Assembly: GCA_034440575.1 (NCBI GenBank)
Contig: JAOTOL010001565.1
Location: 1,275,501-1,339,500, forward strand
Direction: 5' to 3'
Source: Imbricaverruca yamaguchii
Taxonomy: Eukaryota; Arthropoda; Thecostraca; Neoverrucidae
DNA: 64,000 nucleotides
The notes under the pieces are model-generated. The model did no database searches, was not told where the DNA came from, and saw only the letters and a list, made by a program, of their open reading frames with translations. Shown here piece after piece: positions 12,200-23,806 of this stretch (its first letter is position 1; the number at the start of each line of letters is the position of its first letter). The position numbers and the translations under genes are program-made.

Positions 12200-13070
12200 G
12201 TTGTTCCTGTTGCGTTTGTGTTCGTCTACTGGTGTGCTTCCGGACCCCAGCGCATTTTTTAGGGTCCCCGGCACGTGTCTGAGATTCCGGCGTTTTAGGG
12301 CTTTATTGCTTTATCAATATGTTTTTGGGGGACCGGCACGTTTTCAAAGGCCTCCAGATGTTTTTTTTATTGCCCAGCGCGCTTTTTCTTTCTTTGGACC
12401 ATGTCGCTTTTTTCGGGCCCCAGGTTGTGTTTGGGACCATATGCTATTTTTGCGGCATTGGTGTGTTTTGATGGCCTTCAGTGTGGTTTTTTTAGGGCTC
12501 CTGGTGTGTTTTTGTATGGCCCTAACGCGAAGTGTAAAGCACCTGGGGCCTTCCAGTGTGCTTTAAAGTGTAGATTTGGTCTCAGCCTTTGAGGCCCCAG
12601 GGTCATTTCGACTGGAGATAGTGCTCCGTCGCGACTTTTCTGGATCTCCGTGCGATCGTCCTGGCCCAGGCACGCGGTTTTTGGGCCCCGACGTCAGTTT
12701 TCGAGGTTTGACGTGATTTGTCTGGACCTCTTCTGGATTTTTTTTCCGAGCCCGGGTCGCTTTTCCGGATCCGTGTGTGATTTTTCGGACCTCATTGCCA
12801 TCTTTGTGTGCACTCCTGACGCTATTTTTTGTAGCCATGTGCGATTTCTCGGAGCCACGACGCGAGTTGACTATTTTATGTTGGCGACCTAGACGATGTT
12901 TAGACTTGTGGTGCAATTTGTGATGTTTTCGACCGAGTATCCGAGTCCAGATATATTTTGCCGGCTCACTGTCTTATTCTAACGGGACTCTGACACATTG
13001 GTGACACATTTTTTGGCGATCGCGGGGGATTCCGGAGCCTTTCGGGACCTTCCGAGACCTCGCTGTATTT
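12200..13070. repeat. Degenerate tandem repeat rich in TTTTTCGGACC-like words
   Basis: Loosely repeated units of roughly 25-45 bp (TTTTTAGGGCTCC, TTTTTCGGACCTC, TTTCTCGGAGCCACGACGC and so on). The open frame 12,198-12,566 comes from this composition and has no domain I recognise. Confidence 0.55.
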
Positions 13071-14837
13071 GAGGCGTTTATGCAATTAAAAAAAAATATG
13101 ACGGAAATTTTACGGTCTCGATGCAGTTCTCGGTTGTAAATAATTATGTGTTGAGGTATTTCGTCATATCAGAATTTCACGAGCTCTCGACCCAGGGTGA
13201 TTCCAGTTTGCCAGTTGGCTGTCAGGGTGAATTTTGGAATGTGTTTTAGCGTGATATCCGTCTCAGGTGAGTAGTCCCATACCTCAGAATTGTCGTCCGT
13301 CCAATCGTTCTCCAGCTGACAGCCAGGGAAGCGAACCAATCGGCGTGTCACGGCAACTTCAGCCCGATCTCAGAAAGCATGTCATCAGCTCCCATGCCAC
13401 AAATATCGTGCCGGAGAGGTGGTATCTTCGGAGGCAGAGACGGCACGTTCGCTGAAGCCATACGTAGTTCATCTCGATATTGACTAAGGGAAAATCTTCA
13501 TTCCTCGCCGCCCCTGCACATCCGCTTGCTCGCGCCGGAGCCCGCATCTGCCGCGGTCAGTCACGTGACGACGGCCAGCCTGAGCGCGCCCGGGTCAAGG
13601 CCGCGCAGTTCTGTTCAGTTCTGTTGCACCAGTAGGCCTGGATCTGGAGGATCGGTGGCAAATTCAGTTGGCAACACGCTGCAGTAATGTAATGTAATGT
13701 ATTTTCGGATCCTCCCGAGTAGGTTTTTTTTCAGTCTCCGTTACAGGTGCACCAATGTGCCACACAAACCATCGTCACGATCATACACGCATTACACGGA
13801 AACACTAGAAATTAGAGCATACACGAAAATTAGAGCCCGGACGTGCGCAGCATGACCGAAAGGCTCCGCTTGAAAACACCGTAGCCACCTGAATTCCTGC
13901 GGTGGCAGTCGGCGTCGGCGGGCGTGGAAATCATCCGGAACGATCGGCACGAACAGCGGCGAGCACCCGAACCGCCGCCGGCAACACCGGGCACGTGACG
14001 AGGTCACTATGCGTCGCGACGGCTACCCGGCTCCTCAGTTCACGTCAGTGCCTTGGAATTTGATAACTGCTCTATTGCAAATTCACATTTAATCGGTCGA
14101 TTCACACTTCTTACTGCACAAGGCTAGAGGCGAGCAACATAGGTGAGATGGGGAAACGGTGAGCTCCAGCAGCGTAGCCACCCCCGGGCGCTGCTGCACC
14201 AAGACTGCCAGGATAACTCACCCATCGGAATGATGCAAGTGCCTGTGCAACCGCTGCCTGACTAGGATGCGGCACATCGAATCTCCTGGTCACTCAAGGT
14301 CACCATTTGACCATTAGTTCAGGAAAGATCCTTAACATCCTTAACCCCATGGAAGAATTACAGGGCACCGAATGACATGTTCCCGGGTAAATTTGTCAGA
14401 TTGGTATCAACGCCAATTAATTCCATGTCGATAAAGGAAGTGGCATATCGAAACTGACCTGCAAAGTCGCCGCTTGACATCAAATCACGAATACTGAAAC
14501 ATACGTATAAAATGAAAGTGACCAACTGTGGTACGATGTCATGGGTTGACGAGCCCACAAATGGGAACTATTTCAACGCCAATGCATACACAATCGATCC
14601 AGGATGCAGCACACTGCACAACCTGACCGCTGTAGAAAGCATATTTTCCTCAGGTTGCGTTAGCGTCGCGTTCAGTGACGTATTCGCCATTATCTTCTGA
14701 TTTTTCTAACTTGACGCTACGATTTCAGTCGAGCCTGCACAAACGTAATGAAACGATTTTTTGTTTGTTTGTTGCAACGAACCCTTTTACCAGCATCATT
14801 TCACACACAGACAACTTTTTTTTAGAGAGGCGTTATT
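13071..14837. other. No gene seen; CpG-rich segment
   Basis: 13,490-14,040 is GC- and CpG-rich (for example CACGTGAC at 13,562), and (TAATG)n-type repeats lie at 13,685-13,700. I find no convincing coding frame. A promoter here is possible but not shown. Confidence 0.4.
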
Positions 14838-15005
14838 CGGGCGTCGGCAGCTCAGTGGTTAGGCTGGGCATCTGGCAAGCTAGAGGTACGGAGTTCAATT
14901 CCCCGCGGTGTCCGCCCTTCCTGCCAGGGTGAGAGGTAGGCGGTACGCCATATGGCGTCAGCTGCTGAATGCGTCGTAAAGCCACAATCCAATCCAATCC
15001 AATTC
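14838..15005 (+). mobile_element. tRNA-derived SINE 1
   Basis: The 5' head looks like a tRNA gene, with an A box (CAGCTCAGTGG, about 14,848) and a B box (GAGTTCAATTCC, about 14,891) at normal spacing. A non-tRNA body follows (GTGAGAGGTAGGCG, then GCGTCGTAAAGCCA), then a 3' (AATCC)n tail. Imperfect target-site copies flank it (AGAGGCGTTATT at 14,826-14,837; AGAGGAGTGTTATT at 15,006-15,019). Length is about 168 bp. It shares its body with the SINE at 15,999 but has a different tRNA-like head. Confidence 0.85.
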
Positions 15006-15987
15006 AGAGGAGTGTTATTTGGTACCCCGTCATTCACGAATTGGGCGTAATGCTACAAGTACAAGTATCGCCAAAATCAATCACATTTGCCCCAACAAAG
15101 ACTTCAAAGAACAATGACTCCGTGACCAGCCACCGTGACCAACTTGATCCGCGACACACTGTCTGCAGCACACTCGTTCAGCACGACTTCCGAGTCGAAG
15201 CGAGTTTCATACCTTTGCATCGTGCGCATGCATAGACCCTCCCCACTTCCCATACATTCACGGGGAGCAGTGGCGTGTTCAGAATTCCAATGAGGAGGGG
15301 TTACATCGGACACAGGTTTGCAAGATTTGGCACAGCCCTCGCAACAGAAGAACTTTAACAAACTTAACCTCGCATCTCCTCTTAGTTCAGAGGGCTCTAT
15401 TCTATGTCTCCGACATATACTCTGATAACATCCATTGTGTTGATCAGGAAGGTTGGGAATAAATGTGTTTGTTGCTCATGATATACATAGAATATAATAA
15501 GCTAATATTTGACAAGGCTAGGATGATAGCTGCTCATGCACATCCCCTCCGACTTGGTCACTCCTGTCTTGCGTATGACATCAGGAGGGACACGTATATC
15601 GGACATAAAACCATGCCATGCCTGTTCCAGTGTGCCTCAATAAAAAATATATCCACATGAGAACCTGACGGAAATCTGCCGTCCACCTTCGCATGCTTGT
15701 GTCATAGAAGTTAACCTATGCGGATCTAGCGGTCCAACCCTGATTTGTCCCCTCCAAAAGCCTTACACGATATCTTCCTAGCTTGCAATATGCTTTAGAC
15801 ATCTCAAAGATTCTTTGCATGTGATCATTTCATTGGCCTAATCACAGCCGTTAAGGTTTCCACCTAAACCTCGAAAACCAAATGTTCACCGATGCCGTTT
15901 TTGGGAGCACGAGTGGCTGGTTCGCCATTGTGTTGCCCTGTTTTTGAACTGCTTGATATTTAGAGTATGGGGAATGCTAATGATACC
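15006..15987. other. No gene seen
   Basis: Unassigned DNA between two SINEs. The minus-strand frame 15,361-15,104 is Cys-containing but has no recognisable motif or splice context. Confidence 0.45.
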
Positions 15988-15998
15988 ATGACCAAGAC

Positions 15999-16168
15999 GG
16001 GACGAGTAGTCTAGGGGCAAGTTGCCCGTCTCACAATTGAAAGGTTGTGAATTCGAGTCTCACCTGCCGCTACTCTTCGCCCGCGGCCAATCGGCGTGAG
16101 AGGTTGGCGACGCTCCATGACTCAACGGTCGACGTGTCGTAAAACCAATAACCACCACAGCCACCACT
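15999..16168 (+). mobile_element. tRNA-derived SINE 2 with perfect 11-bp target duplication
   Basis: A 170-bp element between two exact copies of ATGACCAAGAC (15,988-15,998 and 16,169-16,179). The head has an A-box-like GAGTAGTCTAGGGG and a B-box-like GAATTCGAGTCTC. The body has GTGAGAGGTTGGCG and GTGTCGTAAAACCA, closely matching SINE 1. The tail is ACCACC-rich. The perfect duplication shows a fairly recent insertion. Confidence 0.9.
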
Positions 16169-16319
16169 ATGACCAAGACATGATAATACCTTGTTCACGG
16201 AACTCCGTCGCCGTCTGTATGCATTCCAGCAAGCGACAAGGTGTTCGTGCACCTCTGGGTTTGACGTCACTGCCAGAAACACCACTTTTTACGGGTAGGC
16301 TAAAGATGGTAGGTTGCGG

Positions 16320-16773
16320 CATTTCCACACTACGCACCGGGGCGGACACAGGGGCTGGCGGCGTTTGTTGTGCCCCTTCCCATGGAAGGGTGGCTCCCCT
16401 CTGGTCGATAAAAGCACCCATTTGGAAGGGTCGGAGTGACTCCCTCCCCTCCCCTTCTTTGCTCAACGGATTTGTCACAGCCCTTTCAGAGGAAAAGGAG
16501 CCCACATTGACCTCTATATATAACCAGACAGACAATTCGACTTCTCAAAACAGTCCCGACGGCAGCACTGCTATATGGGCAAAACAGCAGCGCTGGTAAG
16601 CGCTACGCAGCGTGTTGTGGATGTAAAGCGATGATGCTCGGGCGTTCTAGGTGACTAAAACGAAAATTATAGGTGGCGAAATCATTTTCAAATGATATAG
16701 TCATATATGAAGCAAATACTTTTCTTTTATAAATTATATATATATGTATAAATCTATTAAGATATATGCATGG

Positions 16774-16821
<48 letters not shown>

Positions 16822-17770
16822 TTATCCATATGCCAACTTATACGTAAAAACCATATCATCTATTCCACACTAAGCCTGTACTCCGACCTGCCGCGTCCTT
16901 TCAGTTCATCCCCTTGCAGAGACAGATACAGAGGGAACAGGGGACATGTGTCCGCTTATGGCAAGGTGTAACCCATCGTACCAGGAAAAGTGGTCCTACA
17001 GTGGGACTCGAGTGCAACCCTTTCTAATTTTTCAGCTAAAGGCGCTCATATAGGTGAAAATGTGTGAATCATTGAATAGCCTTCGAATTATTGAGAGCAC
17101 TCCTTGCATTTTCAACCTAAGTCTCCCTTCCAAGACCCTCGAGTGCGCCTCTCGAAATTTTTAACTGAATGCACCCATAGGGGCTCATCCAGTGGCTCCA
17201 GACGTGCCCCTTCTATGAAAAATTGTGGATCTGTACCTGCCCTCTTGGCTACGCCTTGGTAAGAGGTCCCGGTCTAATAGAAGGAACTACAATTAAAGAC
17301 TAAGTCCTGATCGCCCGGATGTTGATTTCTGAAAATTATTCGGGCGGGGAGTAAAATGCATGAAGGCAATGGGGAGGTACAAATTGATTGTGGATCACAC
17401 TCCATAGGATCCATGTTAAAGCTTGAATTTGTTGGCGAGGGGGGGGGGGGGAGTTAAGCCAACAATGATGGGGCATTTGCCCCCTCGAAAGTATATCAAG
17501 CACCACCATGTCTGAGCGTCAACTAATCAGAGTGTCTGGGATCCATGGACATGTTCCCAATAAAATTTGGAACCTGCGCCCCTCAGAAATGGCTCCTAGT
17601 GTTCCCCTTCATATTTTTCAGCAAGAAGCACCCCCTCCAATGTGGTCAAGTGCACACCCCTCAACCGCTAAACAGATTTTCGACCGAAGGCGCCCCTTGG
17701 GCATTTTCGCAGAGTGCAACTCCCAAGAAATACCCTTCCCCCATGACAATTACTGGATCCACCCTTGATT
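16320..17770. repeat. Dispersed degenerate repeat (GCGCCCCTCC / AATTTTTCAGC family) with (TA)n
   Basis: Recurrent phrases CTCGAGTGCACCC, AATTTTTCAGC and GGCGCCCCT occur around 16,990-17,060, 17,120-17,200 and 17,590-17,700. They recur at 18,180-18,330 and 24,250-24,440. A TA microsatellite lies at 16,768-16,822. No coding gene was recognised. A TATATATAA box at about 16,514 precedes a GTAAGC donor-like site at 16,597, but this is weak. Confidence 0.5.
17330..17490. repeat. Dispersed repeat copy shared with palindrome spacer and 57.33 kb
   Basis: Contains TGAAAATTATTCGGGC, AAAATGCAT, GGGGAGGTACAA and CCATAGGATCCATGTTAAAG. The same order of words occurs in the palindrome spacers (about 2,340-2,400 and 6,520-6,600) and, more diverged, at 57,300-57,480. 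Confidence 0.55.
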
Positions 17771-18582
17771 AGTAGATTAGATAACTACAAACATATCTAG
17801 CGTCATTTCGTAAGTGTTTAGCGGGTATCGGGGATCCTAATTTCCATGGGAGTTCACATACCGCACAAAGTTAGGAGCGATGATAAAAGTAGACCTCAAA
17901 AGCACAATTTCAATATTTTACAAGATATTTCGCCATTTCTATCTGCTCATCATGAACCCAGCATCATTTTGCACTACCTTGTATCAAAATGCATCCACAA
18001 TTTTTCATTTTACATTTCATTCCAGGGCCAAGATTTATGGGAGCGGGCGGCGCGCTCGATCTTTTGCCCATACACCGCTGCTCCAGCCGGGACCGGCCGG
18101 AATAAGACGCGAAGCGTGCGGCGGGCGGCGAGTCGATCGTCTAGTTATATATAGAGGTCAATGGGAGCCCATCTGAGACGAAATGAAGCCCTTTTAGTAT
18201 GCCCGAGTGCACTGCTTCTCTCGCACTCATCGAATTTTTCCACCGAAGGCGCCCCTCCGGAGTTTAGGGGCGCATCGACTACATCGGTCATGCAGCGAAG
18301 AGGAAGGCGCCCCTCCGATGGAATGTGCAACCACTCATAGGAATTCCTGGATCTACCTCTGCCTGCACAAGGTACGGTGGGATTAACTGTGCACTTGCAG
18401 TGAACTCAGCTCGGCCTGTTGGTTACGCTCAATGCATGGAGACGACGGGTGCCGCTAATTTGGTTGGTGAGACCCACCTCATGGGGCTCCACGTTAACAG
18501 AGAAAGAATTTGGTCGGGCTAAGGGGAAATATGGTGGGACAAAGGCCAAATGGATAAGAGACTCCATCACTGAGTGGATCAG
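17771..18582. other. No gene seen; repeat family copy at 18,160-18,360
   Basis: The 18,160-18,360 part repeats the GAAGGCGCCCCTCCGG motif twice and belongs to the dispersed family described at 16,320-17,770. 18,030-18,140 is GC-rich. No supported gene. Confidence 0.45.
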
Positions 18583-18835
18583 CAGCCTGGTTGGCCCAGT
18601 GGATAGAGCGTTGGCCTGCAAAGGTTTCCCCATCTTGATACATTTGCGGGTAAGAATTAAGCTTCACGCGTTCGCTATTAACGCTTCCGGTTGTAATGGC
18701 CAGTTGACAACTGGCCAGACAAGGTCGGGGAGCAGACAAGAGGCCCCGTGGACTGTGTGGATACACTAAGCTCCCGGTCAACATCGTGCTGTAGAACTGA
18801 AATGTGCCGATAGGGAGGTGGATTCATGGCCAATG
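18583..18835 (+). mobile_element. Possible tRNA-derived SINE 3 (degenerate)
   Basis: A tRNA-like start with A box TGGCCCAGTGGATAGAGCG at about 18,593 is followed by a poor B box and a body containing GGCCAGTTGACAACTGGCC and GAGGCCCCGTGGACTGTG. No clear target duplication was found. It is unlike SINEs 1 and 2 in the body. Confidence 0.5.
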
Positions 18836-19017
18836 CAACAAGCTTGCGCTCCACCCTGACTCGGTTTCTGTAAATCCTCCCCAGCAGGAATTCGGAGTAA
18901 ATTAAGTTTTAAAGGGATGTGGAAAAGTCCATCACGTGACTCGAGCGTAATTAGCTAAACCGCTCCCTGTCATGATCCAGTTACCTATTGCCAGTCAGTT
19001 CCGTTGTGCTCTCAGCC

Positions 19018-19337
19018 ATGGCCCAACAGCTCACAAGTGACGAGGAGCCAGACATTTCAGACGACATCTCTGCACTGCCCCACACAACTCAACGTCCAAT
19101 CACGTCTCCATGTACACCACCGGACTCTGCTACTTCCAGTCGTCAACAGACAAGACCACATGTCGCCAAGCTGGGTCGTATAGTACAGGCCTGCCATGTC
19201 GTTTCGCATTCGTACATTTCCCCACTCTCGGCAAGTGCTTCCCCTCCCAGTTGTGCACAGCGTACACTCAAGTCATGCACGGACATAAATCCTGATTTGG
19301 TGCTGCAGTACACTGCAGTAGAGTATAACGTAATGGA
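19018..19337 (+). CDS. Possible first coding exon of an unrecognised protein
   Basis: An ATG in good context (CAGCCATGGCC) opens a 106-codon frame beginning MAQQLTSDEEPDISDD. It is acidic at the start, then Ser/Thr/Pro-rich, and ends around NPDLVLQYTAVEYNVME. A consensus splice donor (GAG/GTAAGC) falls at 19,338, with the phase leaving two bases. I recognise no domain. No partner exon could be identified downstream on this strand, and the frame would otherwise stop 9 codons into the intron. It may be a real N-terminal exon or a chance frame. Confidence 0.35.
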
Positions 19338-20783
19338 GGTAAGCTATTCTGGAATTAAAAATTAGTGTTGCGAAAATTAGTGTTGCGGCACATATGTCCA
19401 TATGTGAAAAAGCACATATGTCCATATGCCCATAAGCACATATGTCCATTTCAAGCTGGCCACGGTTATGCTTTGTTCTTCTCCGCACTGAATGACTATA
19501 TCGGCTGGCCAGATGTAGGAGAATAAAAAATACTGGCGTTCAATGAAGAATTTGACGTCAGTTGCATCTGAGGCATGCTTAGCGTTTGCCCTTAATGTTG
19601 CTTAGATTTGGTGTGAAGTATAGGATTGCTGAGCGTACTTTGAAACCGGACCCGGCATTCTTCTCTTGTTGTGGCGCCGGCAGAGAAAGTAGAAGTGCGG
19701 AATTAGTATTTTAGTGATATGACCATGCACTTTAATTTACCTGGCATAAAAGAAGTATTTGTATTGGTTTACCACTCCTGTATGTTTTTTAACATGCAAT
19801 GGCACAGAGACAACCAGATAGAGAATGGTATCGGAATAGCAGACCAATGGAAAATGGTATCGAAATAGCAGAGCACAGGGCATAGCATGGTACAAGCATA
19901 CCATGGGAAAGGTAAATCAACTAATGCTCACTATTCGATAGCATGTGAGAGGCTGGCTTACCTTCACGCCTGTGACAGGCGACTAAAGCATGCTTTTTCA
20001 CGAAAACTTACTTGTGAAATTTTGAGGAAGAACAACAACGAAACACTCAAACAGGAGTATGATCCGAAGGGTCACAAACTCGCTCGCCTTCGCATCAATA
20101 ACATTTTTCGTATCTGTCATCATGGTTCCACAGCCATTTATTTTTCATGATAGTTCAGGCCACCACACAAACTTAACAGAGACCTTGAAACCGATACATG
20201 GTAAGCGGTCCTCTTCACCATGGTCCTCTACGATACATGGTAAGCGGTCCTCTACGCATATAAAGACAATTTGGGCTTGTATGCCCACCAGCAACTAGGA
20301 CAAATTGCTTAACGCTATCAGCTACCGCCTGGACAAACTAACAGCCGGCGCCTAAATAACATCACATTTTGCTCGTGGCTATTCGAAGAGTGCCCCCAGA
20401 TAGAGGAAGAATGCGAATCAGCTATTGAAGCTTTGCGATAATTATCTCCACAACCGCGCAGGATACGCCTCGAGACAAAAACAATAGTCGTCATTTCCGC
20501 GATTTTCTCGTCGTGTATTGACTTCGTCACGAACATTCTGATGCAGGTCGCTCATCGGACGGCTGGGCCATTGCCGCCATGGACCTCATCATGTCGGAGC
20601 GTGGGCTTGATTCCGGCTCCGAAGTAGCCACTGCCGCACTGATGCTGTGCAGCACACAGCCTCGGCCGCCAGCGGCAGGAGCTGCCAACCGCAGGGGTTC
20701 CGTGCAGCTCATATCGGAGTGGCGTGGTCGCCAGCCGCATGAGCTGCCGGTTGCTGGAACCTCGTGCAGTACATACCGGTGAA
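19338..20783. other. No gene seen; short local duplications
   Basis: Contains a threefold GCACATATGTCCATATG repeat (19,387-19,448), a duplicated ATGGTATCG-AATAGCAGA (about 19,825-19,875) and a duplicated CGATACATGGTAAGCGGTCC (about 20,193-20,250). On the minus strand an AATAAA at about 20,143 could serve as a distant polyadenylation signal for gene A. The 20,550-20,780 stretch, just after the gene A stop, is CpG-rich with open frames in several phases but no clear similarity to the C terminus of gene B. Confidence 0.45.
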
Positions 20784-21104
20784 TCAGAACGTCGGAAACT
20801 TGAACTGCACACCACGAAACACCGGGATCTTGAACGGGAACCCGCCGCGGTTGGAAGTCGTCTTGATGAACTCGAACCTGCCTCGGCCGGTGCCCGAAGA
20901 GGAACCCCTGACGGTGAGGGGGTTGCCGTCGAAGCTGCTGGCTGAGATGGAGGAGCTGCCGCCGACGTCGCGATTGCCGAAGCTGCTGCGGCCGCTGATG
21001 TCGTCACCGAAGGAGCCACTGGTCGAGGACAAGAGGTGCGTGGTGGCGCCGGACGCGGCAGCGACCATCGTCACCAGCAACACCAGCGTGATTCTCGACA
21101 TCAT
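20784..21104 (-). CDS. Gene A coding exon: small secreted Ser/Gly-rich protein, paralog of gene B
   Basis: 106 residues. Two adjacent ATGs occur (21,104 and 21,101); gene B starts at the position of the second. Residues 1-20 form a signal peptide (MSRITLVLLV.., ending about ASGA), so the product is probably exported. The mature part is Ser/Gly-rich (GSSSISASSFDGNPLTV, SSSGTGRGRFEF) and ends with basic/aromatic PFKIPVF and QFKFPTF. It aligns with gene B through MSR, LLSS.SG, GGSS.IS, NG.P, SSGTG and RGGF. It stops where gene B continues with Pro-Gln-Ile repeats and about 70 more residues, so it is a short isoform or was truncated by frameshift. The start lies 8 nt after a 3' splice site (branch point CTGAC at 21,134-21,138; acceptor AG at 21,113-21,114). 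A matching promoter and leader exon lie 6.7 kb upstream at 27,784-27,853. Molecular function unknown. Confidence 0.65.
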   Translation of the reverse strand: MMSRITLVLLVTMVAAASGATTHLLSSTSGSFGDDISGRSSFGNRDVGGSSSISASSFDGNPLTVRGSSSGTGRGRFEFIKTTSNRGGFPFKIPVFRGVQFKFPTF

Positions 21105-21112
21105 AGCTTACC

Positions 21113-21138
21113 CTGTGTAAGAGAGTAGCGAGGGTCAG
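21113..21138 (-). promoter_or_regulatory. 3' splice site of gene A (branch point, pyrimidine tract, AG)
   Basis: Minus strand reads CTGAC, then CCTCGCTACTCTCTTACACAG. The stretch starting GTCACT.AC aligns position by position with the gene B acceptor at 61,986-62,013, so the intron end is conserved between the paralogs. The branch-point A to AG distance is about 22-24 nt. Confidence 0.65.
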
Positions 21139-21884
21139 TGACACTAATGTTAGCCGGCGCGCTGACCCGCGGCCGCTGCACGTGGCCAGCTATTTGTGCA
21201 AATTGGCAGCTTTGCATACCTCTGGCAGTGTTCTGGCACAACCATAAGCTAATTATTGCCGATGTGCTGCCAATTGCTGCTCAAGCGGCTAAAGCGCGAT
21301 GCATAATGTGCTAGCCGGATTACTAACCCGAAAACTATAACCTCCTATCCCTGCCGCAGTACTAATACCCCACAAAGATTGTTTGAGTGCAGCCCCTTCG
21401 GAAAGACGAGAAAGATGTCCTCGACATTTACAAAACGCCCTGTACCTTCAATGGAACCAGCATGTACTCAGAATTCAGAGTGAAAGTGCTCGAGCACTAT
21501 TAACTATTTTCATGGAATGGCACCCGGTGCCGCGCATGGCGAGACTGTGGGTTGGACGTACGCAACTGACGTCACCGATGCCCAGTCGAGACTAGACTGT
21601 AATCTTGTAACTATGACGCCACCGGTACCTAGTCGATACTGTGGATTGGACGCACGTCATCGTGACGTTACCGATGCCAAAATCGGCGTCATACAACATA
21701 GTTCTTAGAAAGCTGCTGATGGTGCGGGGGCGGGGCCTAAGCTCCGGGCGCTGATCCAGGCTGGATTTGGTTCGGACGAGATGGGGAGTCGACTCGTGGG
21801 AGCGTCGTCGGAACACGACCCGGCCGCCGAAGTCATCGGTTGCGACACCCTCCAAAGTGAGCGGTCGACCAGAGCGGTGACCGC

Positions 21885-23806
21885 TAGCTTGAGATGAGGA
21901 GCGTCAGGTGTGCCTTGGAGCCGAGCTTGGGATCAGGAGCGTCAGGTGTGCCTGCAGCCGAGCTTGGGATGAGGAGCGTCAGATGTGCCTGGAGCCGAGC
22001 TTGGGGTGAGGAGCGACAGGTGTGCCTGGAGCCGAGCTTGGGGTGAGGAGTGTCAGGTGCGCCTGCAGCCGAGCTTGGGATGAGGAGCGTCAGATGTGCC
22101 TGGAGCCGAGCTTGGGATGAGGAGCGTCAGATGTGCCTGGAGCCGAGCTTGGGGTGAGGGGTGAGGAGCGACAGGTGCGCCTGGAGCCGAGCTTGGGGTG
22201 AGGAGCGAGCTATATGATCGACATGGTCAATTAACCCGGGATTGACCCGGGTCAATGCACCCGGGTCAATGCACCCGGGTCAATGCACCCGAGGAGCGAC
22301 AGGTGTGCCTGGAGCCGAGCTTGAGATGAGGAGCGACAGGTGCGCCTGGAGCCGAGCTTGGGGTGAGGAGCGTCAGGTGTGCCTGGAGCCGAGCTTGGGG
22401 TGAGGAGCGGCAGGTGTGCCTGGAGCCAAGCTTGGGGTGAGGAGCGGCAGGTGTGCCTGGAGCCGAGCTTGGGGTGAGGAGCGGCAGGTGTGCCTGGAGC
22501 CGAGCTTGGGGTGAGGAGTGTCAGGTGTGCCTGGAGCCGAGCTTGGGGTGAGGAGCGTCAGGTGTGCCTGGAGCCGAGCTTGGGATGAGGAGCGACAGGT
22601 GTGCCTGGAGCCGAGCTCGGGGTGAGGAGTGTCAGGTGTGCCTGGAGCCGAGCTTGGGATGAAGGGTGAGGAGCGTCAGGTGTGCCTGGAGCCAAGCTTG
22701 AGGTGGGGAGCGACAGGTGCGCCTGGAGCCGAGCTTGGGGTGAGGAGCGACAGGTGTGCCTGGAGCCGAGCTTGGGGTGAGGAGCGTCAGGTGTGCCTGG
22801 AGCCGAGCTTGGGGTGAGGAGTGTCAGGTGTGCCTGGAGCCGAGCTTGGGGTGAGGAGTGTCAGGTGTGCCTGGAGCCGAGCTTGGGGTGAGGAGCGGCA
22901 GGTGTGCCTGGAGCCGAGCTTGGGGTGAGGAGCGGCAGGTGTGCCTGGAGCCGAGCTTGGGGTGAGGAGTGTCAGGTGTGCCTGGAGCCGAGCTTGGGGT
23001 GAGGAGCGTCAGGTGTGCCTGGAGCCGAGCTTGGGGTGAGGAGCGACAGGTGTGCCTGGAGCCGAGCTTGGGGTGAGGAGCGTCAGGTGTGCCTGGAGCC
23101 GAGCTTGGGGTGAGGAGTGTCAGGTGTGCCTGGAGCCGAGCTTGGGGTGAGGAGCGTCAGGTGTGCCTGGAGCCGAGCTTGGGGTGAGGAGCGTCAGGTG
23201 TGCCTGGAGCCGAGCTTGGGGTGAGGAGCGACAGGTGTGCCTGGAGCCGAGCTTGGGGTGAGGAGCGTCAGGTGTGTCTGCAGCCGAGCTCGAGGTGAAG
23301 GGTGAGGAGCGTCAGGTGTGTCTGCAGCCGAGCTTGGGGTGGGGAGCGAGCTATATGATCGACATGGTCAATGCGCCCCAAAGCCGGGATGAGGGGCGAC
23401 AGGTGCGCCTTGAGCCAAGCTCTGGGAGAGGACAGGTGTGCCTGCAGCCGAGCTTGAGATGAGGAGCGACAGGTGCGCCTGGAGCCGAGCTCGGGGTGAA
23501 GGGTGAGGAGCGTCAGGTGTGTCTGCAGCCGAGCTTGGGGTGGGGAGCGACAGGTACGCCTGGAGCCGAGCTCGGGGTGAGGGGTGAGGAGCGACAGGTG
23601 CGCCTGGAGCCGAGCTTGGGGTGGGGAGCGACAGGTACGCCTGGAACCGAGCTCGGAGTGGGGAGCGACAGGTACGCCTGGAGCCGAGCTCGGGGTGGGG
23701 AGCGACAGGTACGTCTGGAGCCGAGCTCGGGGTGGGGAGCGACAGGTACGCCTGGAGCCGAGCTCGGGGTGGGGAGCGACAGGTACGCCTGGAACCGAGT
23801 GCCAGC
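21885..23806. repeat. 37-bp minisatellite, about 50 copies
   Basis: The unit reads AGGAGCGTCAGGTGTGCC then TGGAGCCGAGCTTGGGGTG, with C/T, G/A and GTC/GAC/GGC variants. The array is broken twice by the same foreign string (GAGCTATATGATCGACATGG) at about 22,206 and 23,347. The first break also contains a short CACCCGGGTCAATG repeat. All long frames here are products of the repeat. Confidence 0.97.

Noticed and set aside
16514..16600. Promoter with TATATATAA and donor GTAAGC
   Set aside because: No conserved partner, no downstream coding exon found, and it sits in a degenerate repeat.
21113..21145. TCACT initiator just upstream of genes A and B
   Set aside because: The same bases fit a branch point (CTGAC or CTAAC) followed by a pyrimidine tract and AG, and true TATA/TCAGT promoters lie further upstream.
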